Below are positions 11,560-21,891 of a stretch of 64,000 bases of DNA, one piece after another. The DNA is taken from contig NC_064434.1 in NCBI RefSeq assembly GCF_023343835.1, positions 16,039,505 to 16,103,504 on the forward strand, read 5' to 3'. Within the stretch, counting starts at the first letter, position 1. Each line of letters opens with the position of its first letter. The translations under genes and the position numbers were made by a program. This DNA comes from Lagopus muta. Lineage: Eukaryota > Chordata > Aves > Galliformes > Phasianidae. The notes below the pieces were generated by a model. The model did not search any database. It worked only from the letters and a program-made list of their open reading frames with translations, and was not told where the DNA came from.

Positions 11560-14500
11560 CTGGAAAACCATTATGAAATAAGTTAGAAAGTTAGTTTGCA
11601 AAAGCTTAATTTTTCTACAGGATTAAGCAGAATGAACTTGCATTGCAATCCCACAGCAGCCTGTGTAAGAATATGAGGAGTATCACTGCAGTCCTCAGAT
11701 GGCTCAGTTAGACACAATGACATACATTAGCAGGAACAAAGCCTTACTACAAATCCTGAACATTTAATGCTTTTCTTCAACTATGTGTAAAACAAGCATA
11801 TTCTTTGAAACTTAGTTTTCAGGACAAGCTCTATATATTTAAATTACAGGAAAGCAGCAATGACATATATATGCTTTAAGATTTGCAACATTAATGCATG
11901 CAAGCCAATGGCAGTTCCTCCTTATGTCACACTTATATTCATTTCTCAATGTGTCTGAGAGGAAGAAATCACATTTGTACTATACAATAAAAAATTATTT
12001 TATGGAATGCATAGAAAAAATTAAGTTGGCTATTACTGTTGTACATGTGAGCATATATTGACAGGCAAATATTAAGAATAAAACATAGACTTACGTATTC
12101 ATCCAAAATGAGGTATGAATCCCTCATCTATAATAGATTAAAAATAAAATATTAGTACACAAACGAAAATTCTACTCTCATGAAAGTCAAGGACAAGACA
12201 AACAAATTATTCTTTTAAAGCCTGATCCAAGTCCTTGAACCAGAGTAGTGTCCTCCCATGGATTTCAGTGAATCTGGATCAAATTTACAGGAATAAGTCA
12301 CAGGATTACTATTATGACTTATCACATGAACAAACCAGAAATCATTTGAATATGACATCTTAAAATGTCAAATTCAAATGTGGGTTTTCAGTTGTATTCG
12401 GGTGCTCTAAATAATGTTCAAGTTTGCTGATAACTTCAACATCAGCAAAAATTACAGTTTTGCATTCTAGAATGATTAAGTCATTTGCCGAACAAATGAC
12501 ATGACTATTTAAGCAGGGCTGTTTAATTATCACCTCAGCAGACAGAGATGCCAGTGGTAATCTCCCAGATCAAAAAGCTCTCAGGTCTGCACAAGGAAAT
12601 AAGCCAAGAGTAGAAATAAAGACACACTTCATGAACTAAATGGGCATTTCCTGGGTATCTCCTACTTGTCTGTCCACTGCTCCCCTCCAGAAAATTACCT
12701 TCATAAGTGAAAGGAGAACCAGGAGTACAAATTGTCTTTACTGTGATATTGAACCTTATCAGACTCTTAGGGGACGTGTATCCAGTTCCACAGGTATTTA
12801 GAGTTCACAACTCAACTGTGGAAATTTCAGTTTCTACCCTTTTTGTAATGATACTTTTTACATCCACATAATTCAGCGGGCCATGCAACACTGTGACAGG
12901 AAGCCTACCAAGACTGAGATCAGTGAGTTTTTACCCTCCCTTTAATTAATAACTTTGTCCTCCTTAAGAAGCCTTAAAGAAAATAAAACACTTTGGTTTC
13001 CACTGTAACAAAACCAGGAAATCAGGTGTTGTCTAATTATCTCTATAGCTCTTCTAACCCAATATTAATAGAGAAAGTGCTAATTACCATGACGCCTACT
13101 AGTTATCAAATACCTTTCCAGTTAGCCACAAAATAAATTTATGGAAAGACGGTCTCAGTTTTACCTTTTGATTAGATTCAGGTACCAAACAGGGGACATC
13201 TTTGTGGCGTTCCAGGAACTGCTCGAAGTCTTCATCGCTGATAACAAATTTATCTGCTTCTCTCAGAGCATCTTCCCCACTGTTCTCCCCTTCAATGATT
13301 AGGCACTGGAACACCTGAAAACAAAACACACCATGGTATGATTTTATGACTTTACGGGCCTCAGAAGACTTCAAAAACCTTCAGTAGTCTTGGTAGAAAT
13401 ATCTTTCAATTTTTTCTATCAGTGAAGCCACACTGCTAGAAACTGTGATTAAGTGAATACTATACGAAAGATTTATTACTTAATTAACATTGCATAGTTG
13501 TATGTGCAATTACACAATCATGGTTCTTGACCAGATTTCTACATAAATCTTAATTGCTCTAGTCTTAATGAGGGCTTTGATAATCAAGGCCAAGAACAAA
13601 CTTCTGACTGAACCTTGATTATGATAGTTATATTACAAATGTTGGTAAGTTCTATGTGGCATGCAGACTATCAAGTCAACCTGTATCCTTTATTATTTTA
13701 ACCTGACTGGGAACTGCAAGTTTAGCTAGCTTCAGATGACCACAAAAGCAAATAGAATTACAGTATCACAGAACAGTAAGAAATTATCAGACAAGTTGTC
13801 TCCTTTCTCTAAGTCTCTACCCATGTTTAAACTGATAATATAATGTATCAATTAATACAGTGCTAGTAGACTATGTCATATCATATAAACACTGTCCACT
13901 AATACTCTGTAACAGAACATTAATGTATAAAGTTTTATGCTGCTAATTATATATCATTCTACACTACCTTCTCTTCATTTTCTGTACATGACACATTTTA
14001 ATAAAGCCCTTCTGTCTTATTTTTAAAATCATTAAAAAAATAGATCTACATATGGTAAAATAGTAATTTCCTGTAAATATCACAACAGAGAAGATTCTTG
14101 ACATACTGAGCTCCATTTAAGTGCAGAACAAGAGACAACCCATCTCAACAACATGCAGCACTGACAAGATGTCCCCTATTATCACCCCAGGCTGGAGCTG
14201 GAGCTCTGACCGAGCTCTGACCATTAGACTTTCAGAGTATTACAGAACCTCACTTCATCATTGGTTTTCTCTGAAGAGTGACCTATAATGCACACTATTT
14301 TCTTACCTTCCAGCGCACAGGGTTGAGTGCCTTGATCTGATCATTCATATCTTCCTCAACATTAAATCTGTTGATCACGGAGTTTATTTTGAAAGCAACA
14401 GCATAATCTCGGCACCACTGCCTTAGTTTATGCAGATTTTCCACGTGGTTCTTCTTTCCTTGACCACGGCCAATTAAAACGTTGACTTCCTCATTAAAAC

Positions 14501-16145
14501 TATCACATGAAATCGCCAGAATGTCTAAATATTCACCTGAGAACAAGTTTCAAAAATCAATACGCAATATGCTTTTTTTTTTTTTCATTTGGAAATTGTT
14601 GTAGTCTGCCTAGCCTCATTTCCTCATGGTCTATCGCCAAGCATCATCCAACTACAGTCCTGAGAAATCATTGCATCAACCACAAAAAAACACAGCAGTG
14701 TTATCTTCAGAAGGCACATCACCCTTCTTGCATTATGGAGACAGGCTGAGTTATTCTTTTATTATGCTATTGTACCACAGAGGCAATAGAACTGACTGAA
14801 TGTGTAATTAACAGTATTTCATTGTAAGTTACTCATGGTTCACAGGTACTGTAATCACAGAATCATTAAGGTTGGAAATTACCACTAAGATCATCTGGTC
14901 CAATCACCAACACATTCCCATCGTGCCCAGTAACCATGTCCCTCAGTGCCACATCTCCACACTTCTTGAGCACCTCCAGGAACAGTGAATTCATCACTTC
15001 CCTGGGCAGTCTGTTCCAATACTTCACCACTCTGTCTGAGAAAAAAAATCTTTCCTACTATCAAACTTGAAAATGAACTACTAAGAAGACATTTCCTAGC
15101 ATCCCTTCCAGAAGGCTGCCCTAATCCGTTTCTCAAACCCCACAAGCGCTTGTTTTGCATGATGAGCTTTTCTTACCATACTTCTTGAACCACCGTTCTC
15201 TAATCAGGCTGCCATTGCTCACAATGCTGACACTTGGCAGCTTCAGCTCCTCCTTGCAGAACTGGACCAGCTGGCCTACAAATTCACCTCTGTCCTGAAG
15301 AAATGGTTCTCCTCCTGAGAAATTTATTTTCTCCATTCCTAGAAAAGGACCAAAGAATGATGTAATGAGCCCATCTGCCTATTGACCACTACTTTCCAAC
15401 ACTCCACCCCAGCTATATGAGGGAACCTGATCATGGCAGTTACAGAATGACTTAGAATCATAGAGTCATGTGAATTGAAAAGGACTTTCAAAGGCCATCT
15501 AGTCCAACAGCCCTGCAATGAACAGGGACACCTACAGTTCGATCAGATCCCCATCCAGCCTGACCTTGAATGTCTCCAGGCATGGGCATCCACTGTGTCT
15601 CTGGCCAACTCATCCCAGTGACACACCATCCTTACAGTAAAAAACTTTCTTCTTATACCCAGTTTTAATCTCCCCCTTCTGTTTTGAAACCATTTCCCCT
15701 TATCCTATCAGAACAGACCCTGCTAAAGTGTCTGACTTTGTCAATGCCATTTGGTTCTGCTTGTCGTTTCCATGCATTCCTCACCCTACCTCTCCCAGTG
15801 GCTCCCAGACTCACCCGCCTCCTTGAGCATTGCCAGTCCCCGCTTGGCTTCCTCCAGGGGCAGCACGAAGGAGGTCTTGGCCGTATGGAAGCAGAAACCG
15901 CACTTGTAGTTGCACTGCCTGGTGAAGTGGTAATTGACGCTGGTGGGCGTCGGGACCGTCTCGTCCTTGTCGTCCCGGAGTGTTGCGGGGGTGTCGGGGC
16001 TGCAGCCCCACCGCCGCCTCCAGGAGAGCAGGGGCAGAACGAGGGGCGTCAGCTGCCAGCACAGCGCGCTCAGCCGCCCGCACAGCGCTGCCAGAACCGC
16101 CCGCGCCAGGGCCAGAGGCAGGTGACCCAGCACGCCTAGCAGCAT
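11395..16145 (-). CDS. RSAD2: RSAD2 (viperin), six coding exons, complete
   Basis: Viperin is an interferon-induced radical-SAM enzyme that converts CTP to the chain-terminating nucleotide ddhCTP and sits on the cytosolic face of the ER and lipid droplets. Coding exons: 16,145-15,815, 15,338-15,177, 14,536-14,307, 13,314-13,165, 12,127-12,095 and 11,559-11,395. All junctions are GT/AG, and they join in frame to 356 codons ending in TAA (the human protein has about 361). Residues 1-42 form a hydrophobic, leucine/alanine-rich N-terminal helix expected to anchor to membrane. The [4Fe-4S] motif CNYKCGFC has cysteines 78, 82 and 85. The SAM-binding GGEP motif is at 119-122. The C-terminus ends KADMILDW, with the terminal tryptophan used in iron-sulfur loading by the CIA machinery. 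The ATG at 16,145 is the first in frame. No frameshift or lost key residue is seen. It diverges from CMPK2 and has an ISRE upstream. Confidence 0.97.
12095..12127 (-). CDS. RSAD2: RSAD2 micro-exon 5
   Basis: This 33-base exon is easily missed. It encodes only [11 protein letters not shown] (residues 292-302), between the acceptor ATTATAG and the donor GTAAGT. Frame continuity on both sides and the fit to the viperin family sequence identify it. Confidence 0.95.
13165..13314 (-). CDS. RSAD2: RSAD2 coding exon 4
   Basis: The acceptor TTTTCAG|GTG precedes exactly 50 codons (residues 242-291), which include [18 protein letters not shown] and end PESNQK. The donor is AAG|GTAAAA, weaker at +4 to +6 than the other donors of this gene. 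Confidence 0.96.
14307..14536 (-). CDS. RSAD2: RSAD2 coding exon 3
   Basis: The acceptor TTCTCAG|GT precedes 230 bases that encode residues 165-241. They include [12 protein letters not shown] and [15 protein letters not shown], the strongly conserved core of the viperin barrel. The exon ends on a codon boundary at AAG|GTAAGA. Confidence 0.96.
14853..15075 (-). mobile_element. CR1 fragment in RSAD2 intron 2
   Basis: The left edge carries the decayed CR1 tail (ATCACAGAATCATTAAGGTTGG). The body follows with CCTGGGCAGTCTGTTCCA and CACCACTCTGTCTGAGAAA. It has the same orientation as RSAD2 and does not touch the splice sites. Confidence 0.9.
15177..15338 (-). CDS. RSAD2: RSAD2 coding exon 2
   Basis: The acceptor TTCTAG|GA precedes 162 bases that complete G111 and encode residues 112-164. 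These begin [11 protein letters not shown], the SAM-binding beta strand, and include [13 protein letters not shown]. The exon ends in phase 1 at G|GTAAGA. Confidence 0.96.
15452..15730 (-). mobile_element. CR1 fragment in RSAD2 intron 1
   Basis: It starts at the left with GAATCATAGAGTCATG and runs through the CR1 3' UTR phrases TCTAGTCCAACAGCCCTG and AAACCATTTCCCCTTATCC. It fills more than half of the 476-bp intron 1 in the sense orientation of RSAD2. Confidence 0.92.
15815..16145 (-). CDS. RSAD2: RSAD2 coding exon 1
   Basis: This exon holds codons 1-110 and the first base of codon 111, ending at the donor G|GTGAGT. It encodes the membrane-binding helix, a variable linker (about 43-70) and the start of the radical-SAM core with CNYKCGFC. 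It is GC-rich and lies within a CpG-rich island. Confidence 0.96.
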
Positions 16146-16325
16146 GGCTCGGCTCGGTTCGACCCGGAGAGGTGCACTGAGGTTCAGCTGGATCGGCTCT
16201 ATTTGGCTCGTCTTGTCCCTGCTGGGTTCGAATCGGCACGGCTCAGCTCAGCTTTATCAGTTTATCTAGCCTAGGTTCGGTTCGGCTTTATGATGCTCGG
16301 TCTGTCCGGCTCGGATCTCACACTG
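16146..16325 (-). other. RSAD2 5' UTR with degenerate GARCCGA repeats
   Basis: Between the start codon and the probable transcription start, the minus strand carries several near-copies of GAGCCGA/GAACCGA. Examples are the clusters at about 16,146-16,160, 16,190-16,205 and 16,274-16,315. No upstream ATG lies in this stretch on the minus strand, so scanning would reach the viperin ATG first. The transcription start is inferred from a TATA-like TTTTAAAA at 16,349-16,356. Confidence 0.5.
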
Positions 16326-16348
16326 CAGCGAGAAGCCCGGCGCACCGC

Positions 16349-16356
16349 TTTTAAAA
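16349..16356 (-). promoter_or_regulatory. TATA-like box of RSAD2
   Basis: TTTTAAAA, a self-complementary TATA-like element, sits in otherwise GC-rich DNA about 205 bp upstream of the RSAD2 ATG and about 70 bp downstream of the ISRE. This spacing suits a TATA-driven inducible promoter with a start near 16,320-16,325. Confidence 0.5.
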
Positions 16357-16424
16357 GAGCGGCGGCATAGCCCGCCCCGCCCGCCGCGGCACGGCACCGC
16401 ACGGCACGGCACGGGGAAGCGCCG

Positions 16425-16437
16425 AGTTTCGCTTTCC
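16425..16437 (-). promoter_or_regulatory. ISRE of the RSAD2 promoter
   Basis: The plus strand reads AGTTTCGCTTTCC, a full match to the interferon-stimulated response element AGTTTCNNTTTCNY. It is followed by a further TTTC, giving GAAAGGAAAGCGAAACT on the gene strand. It lies about 280 bp upstream of the RSAD2 ATG. ISREs bind ISGF3 and IRF factors, and mammalian viperin promoters use such sites. Confidence 0.85.
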
Positions 16438-16637
16438 TTTCTCGATGAGAAGAAATTTGGCTCCGAGCCGGCTCCTCTCGAGCCCGCGGTCTCCGTAGGG
16501 CCGAGCGCTTCCAGCACCTGAAGATTCCTACTGGGTGTGGGCTCCGTGGCTTCAGTTCTCACAGTGGTAAAGGGCAAGGCAAGGTGACAGCTGAGCTTGT
16601 GTTCTACTGAGCATGGTGAGGCCCTGGCACAGAGCAG

Positions 16638-16785
16638 CTGTGGATGCCCCATCCCTGGAGATGTTCAAGGCCAGGTTGGATGGGGCCATCCATTTTGTGG
16701 CAGGCAACTCTGCCCACTGCAGGGGTTAGGAGCTAGATGATCTTAAGGTCCCTTCTGACTCAAACTATTCTATGATGCTACAATT
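16638..16785 (+). mobile_element. CR1 3' end
   Basis: It reads CATCCCTGGAGATGTTCAAGG, then TAGATGATCTTAAGGTCCC, and ends in TTCTATGATG at the right. It is a plus-strand CR1 truncated to about 145 bp, abutting an oppositely oriented CR1 on its right. Confidence 0.9.
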
Positions 16786-16792
16786 CACTCAC

Positions 16793-17432
16793 AGAATCAA
16801 AGAATCACAGCATGGCCCGGGTTGGAAGGGACCTCAAGAATCATGAATCTCCAACCCCCCTGCCACAGGCGGGACTATCAACCTCCACATTCCATACTAG
16901 ACCATCAGGGCCCCATCCAACCTGGCTTTGAACACCTCCAGGGACAAGGCATCCACAACCTCTCTGGGCAGCCTGTTCCAGCACCTCACCACTCTCTCTG
17001 TAAAGAACTTCCCCCTGACATCCAACCTCAATCTTCCCTCCTTCAGCTTAAAACCATTTCCCCTTTTCCTGCCATTATCTACCCTTGTAAAGAGTTGACT
17101 CCTGTCTTGTTTATAGTCTCCCTTTAGTTACTGGAAGGCTGTAGTGAGGTCACCCCACAGCCTCCTCTTCTCTAGGCTGAATAAGCCCAGCTCCATCAGC
17201 CTGTCTTGGTAGGAGAGGTGCTCCAGTCCTCTGATCATCTTTGTGGCTCTCCTCTGGACCCTCTCCAACAGCTCCTTGTCTTTCTTGTACTGGGGAGCCC
17301 AGACCTGGACACAGTACTCCAGATGGGGCCTCACAAGGGCAGAGTATAGAGGGACAATCACCTCCCTCTCCCCGCTGGCCACCTTCTTCTGATGGAGCCC
17401 AGGATACTATTTGCTTTCCAAACTGCTACTCT
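16793..17432 (-). mobile_element. CR1 LINE, longer copy with reverse-transcriptase C-terminus
   Basis: The left edge has AGAATCAAAGAATCACAG and GGTTGGAAGGGACC. On the minus strand, 17,382-17,128 still encodes the end of the CR1 reverse transcriptase ([13 protein letters not shown], then [18 protein letters not shown]) without a stop. It is about 640 bp and 5'-truncated near 17,430, where it meets an unexplained open frame. It is relatively well preserved, so it is younger than most copies here. Confidence 0.93.
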
Positions 17433-17435
17433 CCT

Positions 17436-17798
17436 TTAGCTGACCTGGTCCACTAATGGCTGGACCATAACAGACCAGTCTTCAGCTTTCCCCTTAAGCC
17501 AGTGCACAGGTTCCCTATCAGCCTGCTGGGTCCATGTCAGCAGGGTGGGAAGAGAGCCTCCCTGCTGGGTCTGGCCTTCATAACACCACCTTACAAATGG
17601 GTTGTTGCTGTATGACAGGAAATATCTCAGCTCCTGAGGGTTTCCAAAATTGTCTTGGAGTTTATCAACAGAGGCCATTTCAATGAGTTGTCCACGTGAG
17701 ATGTGATCCATGTGCCCTTCCAATTCCTTCAGGTTTGTGTAAGACACAAGATTAAGGATGAAAGCAGGCTTTTCTGGTATCCTCAGTTCTTCCCTCTC
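17436..17798 (-). other. Unidentified open frame of about 120 codons (fossil or unknown element)
   Basis: On the minus strand a frame is open from just after a TAA at 17,801-17,799 to a TAA at 17,438-17,436. It has no ATG near its left end; the earliest likely initiator would be an internal Met or a GTG. The composition looks protein-like, with phrases such as SYTNLKELEGHMDHISRGQL, PFVRWCYEGQ and HWLKGKAEDWSVMVQPLVDQ, rich in W, Q and charged residues. It is not the CR1 reverse transcriptase and I do not recognise a domain. A remnant of a mobile-element or retroelement structural protein, or an exon of a decayed gene, are both possible. It is directly abutted by a CR1. Confidence 0.4.
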
Positions 17799-18004
17799 TT
17801 ACATAATCCCCTCTGCTTCATGTTAGAAACTTTCTCACATTGTATCTTCTCTACCCCAATTCATATTACTTTCTCACCTAATTTCTAACTTATATCACAT
17901 TCAGCCAATGCAACCACAGGGAGTACAGTTTTTTCCTTTCCTTGAGTTGAACATCAGATGTGGGTAAAAATCAGGGACCAGACAAAAGACATCTGTATGT
18001 TGGT

Positions 18005-18214
18005 GTCTATTTCAGGGGAAATTTTTCACTCAGAGGGCAGTGAGGCCCTGACACATCTGCCCAGAGAGCTGTGGGTGTCTCATCCCTGGATACACTCAAG
18101 GCCGGATTGGGTGGGACTCTCTGGTGGGAGGTAACCAGTCCACAGCAGGGGGATTGGAATTGAATGATCTTTGAGGTCCTTTCCAACCCAAGCCATTCTA
18201 TGATTCTGTGATCT
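18005..18214 (+). mobile_element. CR1 3' end
   Basis: It contains AATTTTTCACTCAGAGGGCAG, CATCCCTGGATACACTCAAGG and GATCTTTGAGGTCCTTTCC. It ends CCATTCTATGATTCTGTGATC at the right. Confidence 0.92.
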
Positions 18215-18960
18215 TTTACTGAGAATGCTTGTGGTAGGTAGGCACAAGATCTTAAAGACTTCCACTACCGCGTCTCATATGGCGGATATATTCCAAAATA
18301 TGTAATTTTCAAAATCAATTGAAATTTTTAACTATTATTGATTTATCTCAACACAAGATTTACATCTGATGCAAAAATACTCTGAGAGTATGCCTGAATA
18401 GTATCAGTAAAATAAAACATGAGCATTTTTGAACGGTGTTCCTTTTTGAAAGAGGGGATCTGTATTTCCATAGGAAAAAAAATGTACAGAGAACTTAATA
18501 CTGAAGTTTACTCAAGACTTTCTGTTCTTCATAATTTTCTCTGAGCTTTCTTAGGAAATGGCAATTACGAAATCTCTCTCTAATTTTTGCCTCAACTGTT
18601 TTCAGATGTTGTTCTCTGCATTATGTGCAAAACCTATGCCTGATTGTTACTGCAATGTAAACACAGACCTGGATGTGTCCTCTGAGGATGTACAAGAACT
18701 AGCAATCTACAGTAAATGTTGAAAGCAGTGACTGATTTTCTGGCCTATAGCCTTCAAGAAGAGGTTTGGAAAAGCACAGTGGTCTCTATAAGTGGCAGGA
18801 GATCTGACTTTCTGTCTCTGTTCCTGATAGGACTCCTGCAGTCTGAGAATGGTATCCCAGAACTCAGTGCATTTCAGTTCATCAGATATGCATCAAAAAT
18901 ATTTTCAACATACACGTAAGTTTTCAGAAATGTTTGAATGCTGCTGTTAATGGCAAACTG
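18215..18960. other. Intergenic, nothing recognised
   Basis: AT-rich unique-looking DNA between two CR1 copies in the RSAD2-CMPK2 interval. No exon, promoter or repeat structure was recognised. Confidence 0.5.
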
Positions 18961-18964
18961 GATG

Positions 18965-19254
18965 GCACACAGTGATGGGAAATGGTTTTAAGTTGAGGGA
19001 GGGAAGATTGAGGTTAGAAGTCAAGGGGAAGTCCTTTACAGAGAGAGTGGTGAGGTGCTGGAACAGGCTGCCCAGAGAGGTTGTGGATACCCTGTCCCTG
19101 GAGGTGTTCAGAGCCAGGTTGGATGGGGCCCTGGGCACCCTGGTCTAGTATTAAATGGGGAGGTTGGTGGCCCTGCCTGTGGCAGGGGGGTTGGAGATTC
19201 ATGATCCTTGAGGTCCCTTCCAACCCTGGCCATTCTGTGATTCTGTGATTCATG
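18965..19254 (+). mobile_element. CR1 3' end
   Basis: It reads GGAACAGGCTGCCCAGAGAG, then GGAGGTGTTCAGAGCCAGG and TTGGATGGGGCCCTGGGCA, and ends CATTCTGTGATTCTGTGATTC. It is one of the better preserved copies and belongs to the subfamily with a TGTGATTC tail. Confidence 0.93.
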
Positions 19255-20190
19255 ACTGGCATAAAAGAATCCAGCAGGATATACGTGGCTATTACTGCTG
19301 TGCACCCTTTTTGCTAGAAAAGTAGAACTTTAAAGTAATGTTCCAGGAGAACAGTGCTTTTCACATAGTTAGCACATTTGCTCTTCAACATCATTTTCCT
19401 GTTGTACAAAAGACAGAATGATAATAGTACAGTTGAAGAAAGTGAAAAAATGCTCAATGTATGTTAATTTCAAAACAGATTTATATTCTCTACATTGATT
19501 CTAAACACAAAGATCTGCCTTGGAGAAAAAAAGGCAATTCCATTCTCCTCTGTTTTTACCCGGCTATTCCTGTATAATTTGTTGTGAAGCACCTGAAATC
19601 TTGCACAAATATAGTTTTAAGTAGTTAGCCAGGAGAACAGAAAGCCACACACAAAAGTGATCTCTTAAACATACTATTAAAAGAAAAAGAAGCACTGGCT
19701 GCTTGGCTCTGGAATGCTTGTAAACAGGGTGAGATCAGTGTGGTGGGTGGGGAAAATGGAAAATGGAAAATGAAAGTAAACATTCAGTCATCAGGGAAAG
19801 GCAGCAGTGCCATCAGGAAATAAGGAAAACAGATAAGCAAGGAACCAGAGAAGTCAATGAGGAACCAGGTCAGTTTTCAAGCAAGACTTGACTGTGAGTC
19901 AAAGAGATGAATTAACAAAAATGTAGCAGCTTCAGTGTAGGGAAATGTAACACAGTGCACATATGAAAAAATAATCAAAGCCACATTTGCATAATGATGA
20001 GTTCAGTAGTTGCACTTCCATCTCAGGAAAGACATCTCAGAGTGCAGCTACCTTCCTGAAACCATTGGCTCTGTATCAGCCAAAAAAAAAAAAAAGTCAA
20101 CAAAAACAGTACCAAGCACTGAGAATAAGAGAGGTGGCATTAATTTGCTGTTCTGTGCAAACTGGGAACATAGAGCTATACTTTGAGAAG
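19255..20190. other. Intergenic stretch with an ISRE-like site
   Basis: A unique-looking segment between CR1 copies. It holds three GGAAAAT heptamers that lead into an ISRE-like site (19,751-19,777) and an A-run near 20,082. No gene was recognised. Confidence 0.5.
19765..19777 (+). promoter_or_regulatory. ISRE-like site between RSAD2 and CMPK2
   Basis: GGAAAATGAAAGT contains the IRF core GAAANNGAAA and matches GGAAANNGAAACT except at one base. It is preceded by two further GGAAAAT repeats. It lies roughly midway between the two interferon-type promoters, in a part of the interval that is free of CR1. Confidence 0.45.
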
Positions 20191-20191
20191 T

Positions 20192-20717
20192 GGTACAGTT
20201 CTGGTCCCCGCATCTTAGCAGGATCTCTTGGATCTCTTGGAAGGATCTCTTCCTCTCTTGGAAAGAGTCCAGCGGAGGGCCACAAAGATGGTGAAGGGCC
20301 TGGAGCATCTCTCCTATGAAGAAAGGCTGAGTGAACTGGGTCTGTTCAGCCTTGAGAAAAGAAGGCTGAGAGGGGACCTGATCCAGGTCTATAAATATCT
20401 AAGGTGTGGGGGGCAGAATGGCGAGGCCGGACTCTTTTCAGTGGTGAGTGGAGACAGGACAAGGGGAAACGGCTGGAAACTGCAGCATAGGAAGTTCCGC
20501 ACAAATGTGTGCAAGAACTTCTTTACAGTGAGGTGACGGAGCACTGGAACAGGCTGCCCAGGGAGGTGGTGGAGTCTCCTTCTCTGGAGATGTTCAAGAC
20601 CCACCTGGATGCCTACCTGTGCGACCTGCTCTAGGGAACCTGCTTTGGCAGGGGGGTTGGACTCGATGATCTCTGGAGGTCCCTTCCAACCCCTACAATT
20701 CTGTGATTCTGTGATCT
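20192..20717 (+). mobile_element. CR1 LINE fragment, about 525 bp
   Basis: It carries the end of the reverse transcriptase reading frame ([20 protein letters not shown], then [20 protein letters not shown]) and the full 3' UTR, ending ACAATTCTGTGATTCTGTGATC. A small internal duplication of GGATCTCTTGGATCTCTTGG is seen near 20,220. Confidence 0.94.
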
Positions 20718-20944
20718 CATGGTGTTAAAGTTGTCCTTGGAATCAAATGAGCAAGGGGACTGAGCAGCAGGAAGGGCTCTCACTTCTACATGACAGACCT
20801 TGAGGGGAAATCTAAGCCAGCTTTACAAAATCATGAAGGTGGTAAACAAGCTGAGTGTTGAATGGTTATTTACCAGAGTCAGCTATTTTATAAGTAGAGA
20901 GCACTTACTGAAAGAAGTTTAGCAGAGTGTACTCTCTTTTGTAT

Positions 20945-21425
20945 TCAAGACATCGAGGCCCTGGAGTGTATCCAGAGAAGGGCAACAAAGCTGTGAGGGG
21001 TCTGGAGCACAAGTCTTATGGGGAGTGGCTGAAGGAACATGGATTATTCAGTGTGGAGAAGAGGAGACTCGGGAGACCTTAACACTCTCCACAACTACCC
21101 GAAAGGAGGCTGTGGTGAGGTGGGGGTTCAGCCTCTTTTCCCACATACAAGTGACAGGATGAGAGCGAATGGCCTCAAGTTGTGCCAGGGAAGGTCCAGT
21201 TTAGATATCAAGAAATATTTCTTTCTCAGAAAGAATGGTGAGGCATTGGCACAGGCTGCCCAGGGAACAGTGGAGTTACCATCCCTGAAGATGCTTAAGA
21301 AATGTGGAGATGTGGCACACGAGAGGAATGGTTAGTGGGCATGGCGGAGGTGAGTTGACAGTGGAATTAGATGATCTTAGACATCTTTTCCAGCCATAAT
21401 GATTCTATTCTAGGATTCTGTGATA
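20945..21425 (+). mobile_element. CR1 LINE fragment, about 480 bp
   Basis: It reads GGCCCTGGAGTGTATCCAGAG and continues through GGCACAGGCTGCCCAGGGAA to GATTCTATTCTAGGATTCTG at the right. It is more diverged than the previous copy, with indels that break the reverse transcriptase frame. Confidence 0.9.
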
Positions 21426-21589
21426 TTCAGAAATTAACTTGGGTATCTCCAACGTGCAGTTTTCCAGCTATTTAAAGGGCAAAATGGGACTGCTGCAGGT
21501 TCTCCTGTTTTATAAGATAAATATTTCAAAAAACTACAAAATCTACATTTTGGACAGCGTCAGTCACAGCAGCGGTAAAGAACTGTGTG

Positions 21590-21795
21590 ATCATACAATG
21601 TCCTGAGTTGGAAGGGACCCACAAGGATCATTAAGTCCAACTCCTGGCTCCACATCAGAGCACTCAAAATCCAACTCTACGCCGGAGGGCAGTGTCCAAA
21701 CGCTAGGGGCCGTGCTCACTGACCTGGACAGCCTGTTCTATGCCTACCGCCCTCTGGTGCACAGCCTGTTCCTAACCCCTACCCTGACCGTCCCC
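21590..21795 (-). mobile_element. CR1 fragment just upstream of the CMPK2 promoter
   Basis: It reads GAGTTGGAAGGGACCCACAAGG, then AGTCCAACTCCTGGCTCCAC, with the tail at the left, so it is on the minus strand. It ends about 100 bp before the CMPK2 interferon-response element. Confidence 0.88.
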
Positions 21796-21891
21796 TAACA
21801 CAACTCCATGCTGTTCCCTCGGGTTTATCGCCGGTCATCAGAAAGAGGAGATCAGAAACATAAATAAAAAAACCATCTGTCTCTATCTTCC

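Larger units (their letters stand above)
15840..16480. promoter_or_regulatory. CpG-rich island at the RSAD2 promoter and exon 1
   Basis: A short GC- and CpG-rich block covers RSAD2 exon 1, the 5' UTR and the promoter, bounded by CR1 elements on both sides (to 15,730 and from 16,640). Confidence 0.75.

Noticed and set aside
16170-16240. GGTTCGAATC near 16,224, a match to the tRNA B box
   Set aside because: No A box, no acceptor-stem pairing and no anticodon arm fit upstream. The match belongs to the GARCCGA-type repeats of the RSAD2 leader.
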